Assembly: GCF_001550155.1 (NCBI RefSeq)
Contig: NZ_LRUF01000008.1
Coordinates: 310,001 to 374,000, forward strand
Direction: 5' to 3'
DNA: 64,000 nt
Source of the DNA: Pseudoalteromonas arabiensis
GTDB taxonomy: Bacteria; Pseudomonadota; Gammaproteobacteria; Enterobacterales; Alteromonadaceae
The position numbers and the translations under genes were made by a program. The notes under the pieces were generated by a model. It was not told the DNA's origin. It ran no database searches and worked only from the letters and a program-made list of their open reading frames with translations. Below, piece after piece: positions 37,908 through 48,020 of the stretch (within the stretch, counting starts at the first letter, position 1; each line of letters begins with the position of its first letter).

Positions 37908-39521
37908 TTATTCCAACACTGGCACTTCAGACACAAGTGGAAGATCTTGGCAAAATGTAGCATCAAGTACACAACGATTTCGACCTGTTTTTTTAGCTTT
38001 GTAGAGTGCTTGGTCAGCTAATTTCATCACGTCCTCAATACTAAGCTGTTCCAGAGGCCAGCCTGAAATACCAATCGACACATTAATACAACCCACAGGT
38101 TCTATATAATATTCAGACACTTGCATTCTTAAGCGTTCAGCAAGCTGATAGGCACGTTTTGCCGTAACCTTTGGCATAATAACGATAAACTCTTCCCCAC
38201 CTGTGCGAGCGACAACATCCCCTTCTCGCGTTGCATCAACCAATAACTTAGCCAGTGATTGCAGCACTAAATCTCCAATATCATGGCCAAACTCATCATT
38301 GACGCGCTTGAAATGATCTATATCGATTGCTAATACTGCAAATGGGCATCGCTGTGCCATCAAATGGCTTAATCTGATATCCAAACTTCTTCGATTGTGT
38401 AGGCAAGTCAAAGGATCCGTCTGTGCTTCATGCCTCAGTAGGCCTATTTTACTTTGCAAAAGCCCCACTCCCTTGAGCATCGCATTTCTTAACTCGTTAC
38501 TTTCATAGTACCAAGAGCGAAGTTGCTTAAGTTCTTGCGATGTTGTTGGTCTATCTAATGTGCTCGCTGTTTCTGCCAGCTGTTTAAGTGGCTGCGAAAT
38601 AAGTCTTGCTAATACCCAGATGAGTATAAAAGTAAACAAACCGATTGGAGCAGTACGTAAAAAGACCTGCCACATAAGCGTATCAAGCGGCGCAAGTGTG
38701 CTTTGGAGGGGTCTTTGCGTGACGACTCCCCAGGGAGCCACCGACAAAGGTGCGTACCCGGCAAGCATTTCAATACCCTGACTATTTTTAACGACCTGTG
38801 TGCCAGCGTGACCACTTAAAACCGATTCAATAACTTCATTATCAAATACTTGCTCGCCTATACGATGTTTATTCGGGTGGTAAAGTAAACGATTATTCTC
38901 ATCCACGACATACAAGTACGAGCCATCTTGATAGTAGTGAACTTGCAATAATTCATTCAAAATACTGGCACGTTTTAAATATAAAGTACCGCCAACATAG
39001 CCGATAAACTCCCCTGTTTTATCAAACAATGGCTGTGACATAAAAATAAGCAGATTACCAGCCATGGAAATGTATGGCTCACTTATCATTGGCCTACGGT
39101 ATGATAACGCGGCTTTAGTACCAAAACTGTCGACCTTGAGGTTTTGTAAGTTTAATGAGGCTGGAGAAACGCCTAAAATATTGCCTTTTTTATTTACAAT
39201 AATCGTAGAATTAAAACTATTGGTTTGTAACCTTAAGCGTTCGGTTTCAGCATTAATTAACCCTTGATTATTAAAATCTGCCTCTAATATTTTACCAACA
39301 TAAGCAAGTTGTTGTTGAGCAGCTAGTAAAAAGTTATCTGTAGCTGACACCAGTTTAGCTGCATAAGCTTTATGGTTATTTAGAGTTTCATTGATAAGTT
39401 GCTGTTTTTGAACTTGGTAACTTGAATAATAACTGTTAAGGAAAGTAATCAGCGTTGCCGAAAACGCTAGCAACAAAATTAAACGATGCAGGTTTAAACC
39501 TGTTCTAAGACTATTAAGCAC
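37908..39521 (-). CDS. Membrane diguanylate cyclase with periplasmic Cache sensor
   Basis: 537 residues. Two membrane helices (about 12-30 and 285-305) enclose a double-Cache-type sensor (VNKKGNILGVSPA, EPYISMAGNLLIFMSQPLFDKTGEFIGYVGGTL, GSYLYVVDENNRLLYHP, LAGYAPLSVAPWGVVTQRP). A HAMP-like linker and coiled coil lead to a GGDEF domain with the active-site variant GGEEF and an allosteric I-site RxxD (REGD) five residues before it. It should be an active, product-inhibited cyclase making c-di-GMP. The start is GTG 39521; no ATG precedes the first helix. Ligand unknown. Confidence 0.92.
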   Translation of the reverse strand: MLNSLRTGLNLHRLILLLAFSATLITFLNSYYSSYQVQKQQLINETLNNHKAYAAKLVSATDNFLLAAQQQLAYVGKILEADFNNQGLINAETERLRLQTNSFNSTIIVNKKGNILGVSPASLNLQNLKVDSFGTKAALSYRRPMISEPYISMAGNLLIFMSQPLFDKTGEFIGYVGGTLYLKRASILNELLQVHYYQDGSYLYVVDENNRLLYHPNKHRIGEQVFDNEVIESVLSGHAGTQVVKNSQGIEMLAGYAPLSVAPWGVVTQRPLQSTLAPLDTLMWQVFLRTAPIGLFTFILIWVLARLISQPLKQLAETASTLDRPTTSQELKQLRSWYYESNELRNAMLKGVGLLQSKIGLLRHEAQTDPLTCLHNRRSLDIRLSHLMAQRCPFAVLAIDIDHFKRVNDEFGHDIGDLVLQSLAKLLVDATREGDVVARTGGEEFIVIMPKVTAKRAYQLAERLRMQVSEYYIEPVGCINVSIGISGWPLEQLSIEDVMKLADQALYKAKKTGRNRCVLDATFCQDLPLVSEVPVLE

Positions 39522-39653
39522 GGTATTTTTCTCACATTAAACCCAATATCCGTATCGGGTACATCTAATACCTTTATATTAGCAACTACTACTTTGTACC
39601 TCTATAGGACTTTTGTCATAATTTGATTTAGCGCAAGAAAAAGAGCAAATACT

Positions 39654-42515
39654 CTACTCGTTACTTTGCTGATCTAACAAATACAAAATTGACTGATAAC
39701 TAACGCCACTGTGCTCAGTTAAACCAATTTCACAGCTACGACTATTTGACACGCCGCGACGACAGTTCTTTGGTACTTGTTGTTTAAGGGTTTTTAAGGC
39801 GTTGCTATTTAGTTCAGGCAAGTTAAAGCCCTTATCACCAGCAAATCCACAACACTCTATATCTGCTGGAATAATCACCTCATTACTACATGCCTTGGCA
39901 AGTGATACTAGGCTTTGTTCTTTACCTAATCGCTTAGAACTACAGGTAACATGGAGCATCACCGGCTCATTCACGGGCGTAACCTGTAAATTAGGCAGTA
40001 AATGTAGAGCCGCAAAATCGGCACTTTCGTAAATTGTGAGTGCCGTATTTTGTGCGGCATTAAGAGTGGTGAGCGCACAAGGGCTGGCATCAAAAACGAT
40101 TGGATATTGGCCCTTATTTGAAAGTGCCTCAAGCTCAGTAAGTAACTGCTCACTCTTATTTTTAGACTCTTTGTTAAAGCCTTTACTAGCAAATGGCATA
40201 CCGCAGCAAAGTGAATCAGCGTGCTTCGGTAGCACCACATCATAGCCTGCTTTTGCAGCGAGTGAACAGATTACATCAAGCAGTGAACGCTTATCATCGG
40301 CAAGTTTATCAGCCGCAAAAACCCGACTTGCGCAGCTTGGCATATACACCAACTTTTTTGCTTGTTGGGATTGTTGAAACTGCCTATTAATTGGCTGCTC
40401 TGCTCTTGGCCATGCCGAGTAATACAGCGGCGTACTAAGCAACTTATTAGCAGATTTGCTCAGGCTTATTAGGTTACTACTGCCAATTGCTTTTTCAAGC
40501 ACCTGCGTGACGGTTAAGCCAAACCGTGTACCAGAGGCAACAACCGCAAAATGCTTGCTGGCAAAACGTGATAATGACCGCGCAATCTTGTTTGATGAGG
40601 CTTGCTCAGCTCTGAGTGATTTTATAAATTCGCCCGTGTTTATCCCCACGGGGCATTTAAGGCCGCAAAGACCGGTTGCCGCGCACGAATCAATACCAAG
40701 GTATTTAAAATCGGCCTCGATAACACTAAGCTTTTGATTTAACTTCTGCTTGTTCGCTACATCGTCGGTTGTTAGTAATTGATTGTGTAGCTCGGTGCGA
40801 TGTCGCCATAAAGTAATACGCTGCCTAGGTGTTAAGGTAAGTCCTTTTGATGGGCAAACAACTTCGCAAAAACCACACTCAATACAGGTATCAATAATAT
40901 CATCACTTTTAGGCATAACTTTTAAATGCTGAGTGTGGGCATTTTTGTCGTGATTAATAATAACCCCAGGATTAAGAATATTCTGCTTATCGAATAATGC
41001 TTTAAGTGCAACCATCACCGCAAAGCCATCGTCTCCCCATTCAGTGGCAACAAACGGCGCCATGTTGCGGCCTGTGCCATGCTCTGCTTTTAATGACCCT
41101 TTTAGTTCAACCGCCACTAAGTTCGCCACATCAGCCATAAATTGCTCATATCGGTTTACTTGCTCGTGTGTGTCGAAGGCTTGGGTGAATACAAAATGCA
41201 GGTTTCCGGCCAATGCATGACCAAAAATAATGGCTTCATCATAATCATATTTGATAAATAATTGATGCAGCGCATTCACACCTTCAGCTAATTTATCAAG
41301 GGTAAAGGCAACATCTTCAATAATCACTGTGGTGCCTGTTTCGCGCACCGCACCAACCGCAGGAAACGTGCCTTTACGGATATTCCAAAGTGCCGCATTA
41401 CGGGCAGTGTCTGCAGAAAACTCAATCACTGCCAGTTGGCTTTGCTTAAACTCGGCAAGAAGTTGCTCGGTGATCTTAGTGAGCGCATCAAGAGCCTGTG
41501 CATTTTCAGCTCTTAACTCAATTAAAAGTGCCGCTGACTGCTCTGGGTAACTGGCCACTTCTTTTGGCATTATGGCATGCTCAGACACCGACATCAGGGC
41601 GCGTTTATCTAGTAGCTCAACCGCAGCAACATCAAGTTCACTCAGCCTTTGTACCAGCTCACACACCTTACTTATATCGTTAAAAATAAAGAAGCCTGTG
41701 TGTTTGTACTTATGCTCAACCACGGTGTGGTAGGTGATATCTGCAATAAAAGCTAACGTACCTTCAGAGCCAATAATTAAGTGCTTAATGATTTCGATTG
41801 GCTCAGCAAAATCCAGCAGCGCATTTAAACCATAACCTGTGGTATTTTTTAAACGGTATTTATGGGCAATGCGCTCACTCAAGTCTGGGTTTTGCTTCAC
41901 ACTGTCAACCAAACTCATTAACTCATCAACAAAGCGACTATGGCTTTGCAAGAAGGCATTACAGCTTTGACTATCAGCCGTATTAAGCACAGTGCCATCA
42001 GCAAAAATTAGGGTCATATCTTTTACTGTGTGGTAGCTGTTTTGCGCCACCCCACAGCACATACCCGATGAATTATTTGCCGCCATACCCGCTATTTTAC
42101 AGCTATTAATTGAAGCGGGATCAGGGCCAATTTTTTTACCAAATGGGGCTAACACTTGATTTACTCGAGCGCCAATGATCGCCGGTTGTAAGCGTATTGC
42201 ATCGGCATCATCAATAATCTCAAACTTGCTCCAACTATCGCACAATAAAACCAATACCGAATCGGTAATTGCTTGCCCAGATAAACTCGTTCCGGCGGCC
42301 CGAAACGTGATGGGGACTTGTTGCTCGTTGGCAGCCATGATCACGTGTCGTGCTTGATTCTGATTGCTAACTAATACAATTAACTCAGGAATTAATCGAT
42401 AAAAGCTCGCGTCTGTCCCAAACGCATAACGGCGCGAGTAATCTTCTATTAATGCAGACTCTGGTAAAAAAGGTTTAATTTGCTGTTTAAATGCGTGCAA
42501 TCGAGCTAAAGCCAT
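39654..42515 (-). CDS. FAD- and Fe-S-dependent D-lactate dehydrogenase (Dld-II type)
   Basis: The 953-residue membrane-associated flavoenzyme feeds electrons from D-lactate or a related D-2-hydroxy acid to quinone. Order: FAD-binding (PCMH) domain (about 35-250, with TFRAAGTSLSGQA and ASINSCKIAGMAANNSSGM), FAD-oxidase C-terminal domain (to about 530, with FGHALAGNLHF and KAEHGTGRNMAPF), two ferredoxin motifs (CIECGFCEVVCP and CAATGLCGLKCP), then two cysteine-rich CCG domains (SLCCGMPFASKG, IECCGFAGDKGF). The layout is that of Shewanella Dld-II and E. coli YdiJ; substrate is inferred. It may serve lactate released from D-lactyl peptidoglycan turnover or general D-lactate. Confidence 0.88.
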   Translation of the reverse strand: MALARLHAFKQQIKPFLPESALIEDYSRRYAFGTDASFYRLIPELIVLVSNQNQARHVIMAANEQQVPITFRAAGTSLSGQAITDSVLVLLCDSWSKFEIIDDADAIRLQPAIIGARVNQVLAPFGKKIGPDPASINSCKIAGMAANNSSGMCCGVAQNSYHTVKDMTLIFADGTVLNTADSQSCNAFLQSHSRFVDELMSLVDSVKQNPDLSERIAHKYRLKNTTGYGLNALLDFAEPIEIIKHLIIGSEGTLAFIADITYHTVVEHKYKHTGFFIFNDISKVCELVQRLSELDVAAVELLDKRALMSVSEHAIMPKEVASYPEQSAALLIELRAENAQALDALTKITEQLLAEFKQSQLAVIEFSADTARNAALWNIRKGTFPAVGAVRETGTTVIIEDVAFTLDKLAEGVNALHQLFIKYDYDEAIIFGHALAGNLHFVFTQAFDTHEQVNRYEQFMADVANLVAVELKGSLKAEHGTGRNMAPFVATEWGDDGFAVMVALKALFDKQNILNPGVIINHDKNAHTQHLKVMPKSDDIIDTCIECGFCEVVCPSKGLTLTPRQRITLWRHRTELHNQLLTTDDVANKQKLNQKLSVIEADFKYLGIDSCAATGLCGLKCPVGINTGEFIKSLRAEQASSNKIARSLSRFASKHFAVVASGTRFGLTVTQVLEKAIGSSNLISLSKSANKLLSTPLYYSAWPRAEQPINRQFQQSQQAKKLVYMPSCASRVFAADKLADDKRSLLDVICSLAAKAGYDVVLPKHADSLCCGMPFASKGFNKESKNKSEQLLTELEALSNKGQYPIVFDASPCALTTLNAAQNTALTIYESADFAALHLLPNLQVTPVNEPVMLHVTCSSKRLGKEQSLVSLAKACSNEVIIPADIECCGFAGDKGFNLPELNSNALKTLKQQVPKNCRRGVSNSRSCEIGLTEHSGVSYQSILYLLDQQSNE

Positions 42516-42814
42516 CTCGCCCCCGAGCTTGTCATATTTACGCTGATGAATATGGAATATATTATTACTTTAAATTGACCTAAAAAGCGACCCATTAAAT
42601 TGATAAATTATCAACTTGCCAAGGTTTTTATCGGTATAAAGGGTTGGTTATTTAAGCCTATTAGCCCAATTTGGTGATCTAACTTAGCTTTTTGCAGTCG
42701 GACAGAAAAACCGCTAGGGTAGCAAAAAAATACTGTATTTATATTTAAAAACCCATTAATATCAAGAATAATTTATTCTAAAAACTAAATAAGCGTTTTG
42801 CTTTGGAGCTTGCT

Positions 42815-44674
42815 GTGTTAAATAAGTTTGCACTATCGTCACTGGTTATCGGATTAGGATGTTTCATGCCATTACAATCATCATTTGCTGAGTCTGCATT
42901 AACTTTAAAACAACAGTTAGGGCAAAAGCTCATGCTTGACCTGCGCTATTACTGTAAACAAGACCCAGGTGAGCAAAAATGCCGTACACCGGTGACAGAG
43001 CTGCCGGCCGATTTAGCGAATATCATCACTAAGCATAACATTGGTGGGGTGATTTTATTTGCAGAAAATATCGATACCGTGCCGCAGGTGATCAAACTTA
43101 ATAATGATCTACAAAAAGCCGCTGCCAAGTCTGAGTTAGGCTTACCGCTGTTTATTTCAATAGACCAAGAAGGTGGTCGAGTCGCCCGTATTCCGCGTGA
43201 TGTAGGCACGTCGTTTACCGGTAACATGTCGATTGGTGCAACCTATAAAGAACATGGTACATACTTCGCGACAGAGTCTGCACGTATTATCGCCGACGAG
43301 CTATTGGCACTGGGTGTGAATGTTAACTATGCACCCACGGTCGATGTAAACATGAATCCAGACAATCCAGTTATTAACGTGCGCTCTTACGGTGAAGAGC
43401 CGCAATTGGTTGCAAAACTAGGTGCTGCACAAGTCGCAGGGTTCGAGAACAACGGCGTTATTTCATCACTAAAGCACTTTCCAGGGCATGGCGATACCAA
43501 CGTAGATAGCCACACAGGCCTGCCAAAAGTAATGCATGATAAAGAAACTATTTGGCAGCAAGACCTACCTCCTTTTAAAGAAATTATTAAAAACCAACAA
43601 CCGGGTATGATCATGACGGCACATATCCAATACCCAGCCCTCGATGACAGTACGTTTGTCAGTAAAGAAGGCAAAACCATGATCAAACCTGCGACGATGT
43701 CGCGCAAAATCATCACCGACTTACTGCGTGATGAACTCGGTTATCAAGGTGTTGTAATCACTGATGCATTGGATATGGCGGGGATCAGTCACTTCTTTGA
43801 ACCAATTGAAGCGGTAGTAAATACCTTTGCAGCGGGTGTTGATATTGCCCTTATGCCTATCGAAATCAGAAGCCCAAAAGACTTAGCTGTACTTGAAGCC
43901 CTTATTGAGCGATTAGAGCAAGAAGTACAGCACGGCACTTTAAATGCCGACGAAATGAGTGCTTCTGCAACGCGTATTTTAAAACTTAAAGAGAAATTTA
44001 AACTCAGCTCTTCACTTGATGACGAAGCAGCCACCAAAAAAGCGCAGCTGTTACTTGGCGATCAAAGCCATAGAAAAGTAGAAGCAGAGTTAGCATTGGC
44101 TGCGATTACCGAAGTTAAAAACGAAAATAATACCCTGCCGCTTAGCATTAAGTCGGGTAGTAAAGTGCATATTATTATGCCAGATACACGCAAATGTTAT
44201 GCCTTACAGCAGGCGTTAGTTGATAACACCAATAAGTTAATCAGCTTTAGTTGCACCAGTTTGCAAGGCTATGAGAAGCTTGCAACATTAAAAGAAATTA
44301 ACGAAGCCGATATCATTATTGCTGCAAATGCGTCACCAAAACAAAGTGCTGTTGAAGTGGGCGGGATGGATGATTTAGCCGATAATCCAGAGTTTGCGAT
44401 TGCTAAGGCTGATCAATCAGCCGCATTAGAATCATTGCTCAAACAAGCGAGGTTAGCTCATAAAAAGACCGTATTTGTAAGCTTGCGTGCCCCTTACGAT
44501 ATTGCTCAATTTGGACAATTTGGCGATGCAGTACTTGCCACTTATGCTTACAATATCGATGTAGACACTAATGAAAAGATTGCTGGCCCTGCTTTCACTG
44601 CACTGGCAAAAGTATTACTAGGAAAAGCCCCTGCAAAAGGACAGTTACCCGTTACTATAAATGATCTAAACTGA
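42815..44674 (+). CDS. Exported family 3 glycoside hydrolase (NagZ-like beta-N-acetylhexosaminidase)
   Basis: 619 residues from GTG 42815, with GGAG six bases upstream and a signal peptide (LVIGLGCFMPLQSSFA). The GH3 barrel has DQEGGRVARIP, SLKHFPGHGDTNVDSHTGLP with the family's Asp-His dyad, and VITDALDMAG with the nucleophile Asp. NagZ itself is cytoplasmic and about 340 residues; this one is exported and has an additional C-terminal alpha-beta domain (about 400-619) of the GH3-C type. It probably removes GlcNAc from chitin oligomers or muropeptides in the periplasm. The next gene starts 49 bp later on the same strand. Confidence 0.88.
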   Translation: MLNKFALSSLVIGLGCFMPLQSSFAESALTLKQQLGQKLMLDLRYYCKQDPGEQKCRTPVTELPADLANIITKHNIGGVILFAENIDTVPQVIKLNNDLQKAAAKSELGLPLFISIDQEGGRVARIPRDVGTSFTGNMSIGATYKEHGTYFATESARIIADELLALGVNVNYAPTVDVNMNPDNPVINVRSYGEEPQLVAKLGAAQVAGFENNGVISSLKHFPGHGDTNVDSHTGLPKVMHDKETIWQQDLPPFKEIIKNQQPGMIMTAHIQYPALDDSTFVSKEGKTMIKPATMSRKIITDLLRDELGYQGVVITDALDMAGISHFFEPIEAVVNTFAAGVDIALMPIEIRSPKDLAVLEALIERLEQEVQHGTLNADEMSASATRILKLKEKFKLSSSLDDEAATKKAQLLLGDQSHRKVEAELALAAITEVKNENNTLPLSIKSGSKVHIIMPDTRKCYALQQALVDNTNKLISFSCTSLQGYEKLATLKEINEADIIIAANASPKQSAVEVGGMDDLADNPEFAIAKADQSAALESLLKQARLAHKKTVFVSLRAPYDIAQFGQFGDAVLATYAYNIDVDTNEKIAGPAFTALAKVLLGKAPAKGQLPVTINDLN

Positions 44675-44723
44675 GTGTTATTGTAATAGCCTCAGCTAGG
44701 TTTTAATTTTCAAGGAGAGGCAC

Positions 44724-45521
44724 TTGCAAAAAGATGCATCATTAACCACCCCAGCAGCTATCCGTAAAATGGTACGCGCGGGTGACTACAGTGGTAATAC
44801 GTCTGGGTTTGCATCTGGGTTTGTACAAGCAAACTTAGTGATTTTACCTAAACAATACGCGTTTGACTTTTTGCAGTTTAGCCAAGCCAATCCTAAATCA
44901 TGCCCGATTATAGCAACCAGCCGTTTACCAGGCGTTACCGATATGCCAACTGTTGGCGAAGACATTGATATTCGTAGTGATTTGCCGCGTTATCGTGTTT
45001 TTAAAAACGGACAAATGATTGAAGAAGTGACTGATATCAGCAACCATTGGCGCGACGATTTGGTTACTTTCTTAATTGGTTGCTCATTTTCATTTGAAGA
45101 AGCATTGATTGCCGCTGGCCTTGAAATTAGAAATATCAGCGAGCAAAAAAATGTGCCTATGTATGTGACCAATATAGCGTGTCAGCGTGCGGGGATTTTC
45201 CATGCTAATATGGTTGTTAGCATGCGCCCAATGAAACCCGCTGATGCTATTCGTGCAATCCAAATTTGCAGCCGTTTTCCAAGCGTACATGGTGCGCCAG
45301 TGCATTTTGGCGACCCTGCAGCAATCGGCATTAAAGACATCAACAAACCTGAGTTTGGCGATGCAGTGACCATTAAAGAAGGCGAAGTGCCGGTATTTTG
45401 GGCCTGTGGTGTTACTCCACAAGTTGCGATTGCCAATGCTGCACCTGATTTTTGTATTACCCATAGCCCAGGGCATATGCTGGTAACCGATATTCCTAAT
45501 AGTAAAATGGCAGCTTTTTAA
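44724..45521 (+). CDS. DUF1445 protein (YcsI-type putative hydro-lyase; N-terminal half of D-glutamate cyclase)
   Basis: The 265-residue protein uses TTG 44724, with AAGGAG seven bases upstream. It is the DUF1445 family: [72 protein letters not shown] and [12 protein letters not shown]. In vertebrate D-glutamate cyclase this family is fused to a DUF4392 domain; here the latter is a separate gene two positions on. The reaction turns D-glutamate into 5-oxo-D-proline. The stop is followed at once by the pxpA start. Confidence 0.88.
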   Translation: MQKDASLTTPAAIRKMVRAGDYSGNTSGFASGFVQANLVILPKQYAFDFLQFSQANPKSCPIIATSRLPGVTDMPTVGEDIDIRSDLPRYRVFKNGQMIEEVTDISNHWRDDLVTFLIGCSFSFEEALIAAGLEIRNISEQKNVPMYVTNIACQRAGIFHANMVVSMRPMKPADAIRAIQICSRFPSVHGAPVHFGDPAAIGIKDINKPEFGDAVTIKEGEVPVFWACGVTPQVAIANAAPDFCITHSPGHMLVTDIPNSKMAAF

Positions 45522-46256
45522 ATGACGATGAAACTAAACTGCGACTTAGGCGAAAGCTTTGGTATGTGGAAAATGGGCCTAGACGAACAAGTGATGCCAC
45601 ATATTGATATGGCCAATATCGCTTGTGGCTTTCATGCGGGCGATGCCGATGTAATGGCAAGCACCCTCTCTCTTGCAAAGAAGCACAAGGTCACTATAGG
45701 CGCACACCCAAGCTATCCAGATAAACAAGGTTTTGGTCGTCGCTCGATGGCAATGAGTGAAAAAGAACTCACTAACTGCCTTCATTATCAAATTGCTGCA
45801 ATTGATGGTATGGCTGCTGTGCATGGCTTAACACTGGAATACGTTAAACCACATGGTGCCCTTTATAACGATATGATGCGCGAAGAACATACGTTAAATA
45901 TCGTTATGCAAGCAGTTGCTCGTTATCCTAAACCACTAAAGTTAATGATTTTAGCCACCAATCAAGCAGCCAAACACAAAGCGCTAGCAACTGAATTAGG
46001 TATCGAACTCATTTTAGAAGCGTTTGCCGATCGCCAATATACCGATGAAGGAAAGCTGGTCTCACGCGCTCTTGCGGGGAGTGTTTTAGAAAAGCCCGCT
46101 CTTTTGAAGCAAGTAAAACAATTAATTGAACATGGTACTGTTACCACTCAAAGTGGCCAGCAGCTCACACTCCATGCCGACAGCCTTTGTGTTCACGGCG
46201 ATAATGATGCAGGCATTGCCCTGATTCAAGAGATCAACGCATTATGCCAAGTCTAA
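45522..46256 (+). CDS. pxpA: 5-oxoprolinase subunit A (LamB/YcsF family)
   Basis: The 244-residue protein has KLNCDLGESFGMWKMG, ANIACGFHAGDADVM, IGAHPSYPD, YVKPHGALYNDMM, EAFADRQYTDEGKLVSR and LCVHGDNDAGIALI, all diagnostic of PxpA. With PxpB and PxpC it cleaves 5-oxoproline to glutamate at the cost of ATP. No pxpB or pxpC is nearby; the neighbours are instead the two halves of D-glutamate cyclase. This suggests processing of 5-oxo-D-proline, or that PxpBC lie elsewhere. The next gene overlaps it by 13 bases. Confidence 0.93.
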   Translation: MTMKLNCDLGESFGMWKMGLDEQVMPHIDMANIACGFHAGDADVMASTLSLAKKHKVTIGAHPSYPDKQGFGRRSMAMSEKELTNCLHYQIAAIDGMAAVHGLTLEYVKPHGALYNDMMREEHTLNIVMQAVARYPKPLKLMILATNQAAKHKALATELGIELILEAFADRQYTDEGKLVSRALAGSVLEKPALLKQVKQLIEHGTVTTQSGQQLTLHADSLCVHGDNDAGIALIQEINALCQV

Positions 46257-47104
46257 GTGATGAAGCACTCAGTCTAAAAATAGAAAGCATGATGGTCGAA
46301 CTAAATCCACGAGGTATGCAGTCTTTATATGCCAAGCAAACCAAGGGCACTTATTTACGAGCCGCACAGTCACTTCACAACGCGCAACATACTATTCTGA
46401 TTGGTACAGGCTTTGCGGTTAATAACACCTTTGAAACTGACGGTCCTGTTGGCGCTATAGCACTTTACAAAGTACTTGAAAAGCTCGGTAAACAGCCAAT
46501 TTTGGTCACTGGCAACCCCCTTTACAGTATCCTAAAAAAAGACTTTAACTGTTTTGAGCTGCCAATTAACAATATTGATAATGCGCGCACTTTTAGCATT
46601 AAAGCCCTTGAGCAGTTAAAGCCTGATTGTGTTTTATCAATAGAGCGCCCAGGGCTTAATCAGCATCAACGTTATTACAATATGCGCGGCATTGATATTT
46701 CTGAACATTGTGGCTGCTTTGATTTTTTTGTGACAGAAGCACGTTGCCCCACTATTGCAATTGGTGATGGCGGTAATGAAATAGGCATGGGTAACCTTGC
46801 ACAACATATGCAAGATCTTAGCATCACCCCCTGTTTAACACCCTGTGATGAGTTGTTGTTGGCAGATGTGTCTAATTGGGCCGCTTATGGTCTCATTGGA
46901 TTCTTAAGCCGCTGGCACAACACAGACTTATTGGCAGCTATTGAGCCTCTAGACATTCTACATTACCTAAGTGAGCGCGGTAGTGTTGATGGCGTCACCC
47001 ATAAAAATGAGCTCACCGAAGATGGCTTGCATGCTATGCATGGTCAACAATTAATAACTCGGCTTCGCCAACTTGGCGGCTTTATTACACAGAATGAGGT
47101 TTAA
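46244..47104 (+). CDS. DUF4392 protein (C-terminal half of D-glutamate cyclase)
   Basis: 286 residues with the DUF4392 pattern: ILIGTGFAVNNTFETDGPVGAIAL, PDCVLSIERPG, YYNMRGIDIS, TIAIGDGGNEIGMGNL and LLLADVSNWAAYGLIGFLS. In D-glutamate cyclase (human DGLUCY) this domain is fused behind a DUF1445 domain. Both halves are encoded here in one operon as separate proteins with pxpA between them. It probably forms a complex with the DUF1445 protein. It overlaps pxpA by 13 bases and ends two bases before the transaminase. Confidence 0.87.
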   Translation: MPSLSDEALSLKIESMMVELNPRGMQSLYAKQTKGTYLRAAQSLHNAQHTILIGTGFAVNNTFETDGPVGAIALYKVLEKLGKQPILVTGNPLYSILKKDFNCFELPINNIDNARTFSIKALEQLKPDCVLSIERPGLNQHQRYYNMRGIDISEHCGCFDFFVTEARCPTIAIGDGGNEIGMGNLAQHMQDLSITPCLTPCDELLLADVSNWAAYGLIGFLSRWHNTDLLAAIEPLDILHYLSERGSVDGVTHKNELTEDGLHAMHGQQLITRLRQLGGFITQNEV

Positions 47105-47106
47105 CA

Positions 47107-47964
47107 ATGGGCACGGTATACCTAAACGGTGACTACCTTAGCGCTGATGAAGCAAAGATTTCACCAATGGATCGCGGCTTTTTATTTGGCGATGGCATCT
47201 ATGAAGTGATCCCATCTTATAACGGTAAAATGCTAGGCTTTGGCGCACATATTGAGCGTATGAATAACGGTTTAAACGAGCTTGAAATTAAGCTCGATTA
47301 CAATGCCGATACGTGGCGAAAAATCTGTAACGACTTATGCGAGAAAAACCAAGGTGACAACTTAGGGATTTATTTACACGTGAGCCGTGGTGCCGACACT
47401 AAACGCGCCCATGGCTACCCAACTAACATTACCCCAACGGTATTTGCATTTGCTTTCGAAATTCCAGCAGAACCTGTTAGTGACATCGATAATGCGACAG
47501 CATATACCGTATCACTTGAGCAAGATCGCCGCTGGCAACGTTGCCATATTAAATCAACTGCACTACTTGGTAACGTTATTCATTACCAACATGGTGCCGT
47601 AGCAGGTAACAAAGAAACGATTCTATTTAACCGCTTGGAAGAAATTACCGAAGCCAGTTCAAGCAATGTGTTTATTGTAAAAGAGGGTGTGATAAGCACG
47701 CCACCACTCGATAATCAAATTTTACCTGGGATCACCCGCTGGTTAATCCTCAATATTCTACACAGCTACAGTGACTTCAAAGTGCAAGAACGTATTATTA
47801 GTAAAGATGAGTTACTTGATGCCGACGAAGTATGGATCACCAGCGCCACTAAAGAAGTTGGCCCTGTCGTAAAAGTAAATGGCAAGTTAGTTGGTGATGG
47901 TAAGCCTGGTGCTGTTTGGCAACAAGTGCAAAGCCTGTTTACCAAGCATAAGTTTGATTACTAA
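47107..47964 (+). CDS. D-amino acid aminotransferase (fold-type IV PLP enzyme)
   Basis: 285 residues close to D-alanine transaminase Dat. Motifs: MDRGFLFGDGIYEVIPSYNGK, GIYLHVSRGAD, RRWQRCHIKSTALLGNVIHYQHG with the PLP Lys in CHIKST, ITEASSSNVF and ILPGITR. It interconverts D-amino acids and 2-oxo acids with D-glutamate/2-oxoglutarate as partner. Next to a D-glutamate cyclase it should funnel amino groups of many D-amino acids into D-glutamate, which the cyclase then removes. It closes the operon before a terminator. Confidence 0.9.
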   Translation: MGTVYLNGDYLSADEAKISPMDRGFLFGDGIYEVIPSYNGKMLGFGAHIERMNNGLNELEIKLDYNADTWRKICNDLCEKNQGDNLGIYLHVSRGADTKRAHGYPTNITPTVFAFAFEIPAEPVSDIDNATAYTVSLEQDRRWQRCHIKSTALLGNVIHYQHGAVAGNKETILFNRLEEITEASSSNVFIVKEGVISTPPLDNQILPGITRWLILNILHSYSDFKVQERIISKDELLDADEVWITSATKEVGPVVKVNGKLVGDGKPGAVWQQVQSLFTKHKFDY

Positions 47965-47983
47965 TTTAATTGCAGTTTAAAAC

Positions 47984-48010
47984 AAACGCCTACTTAAAGT
48001 AGGCGTTTTT
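47984..48010. terminator. Terminator between the D-glutamate operon and WD40 lipoprotein gene
   Basis: AACGCCTACTT and AAGTAGGCGTT form an 11-bp stem, with T-run on the plus strand and A-rich flank on the left. Confidence 0.85.
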
Positions 48011-48020
48011 GTTTTAGCTG

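Noticed and set aside
44724..45521. Complete 5-oxoprolinase pxpABC operon
   Set aside because: The genes next to pxpA are DUF1445 and DUF4392 proteins and a transaminase; none shows PxpB or PxpC motifs.
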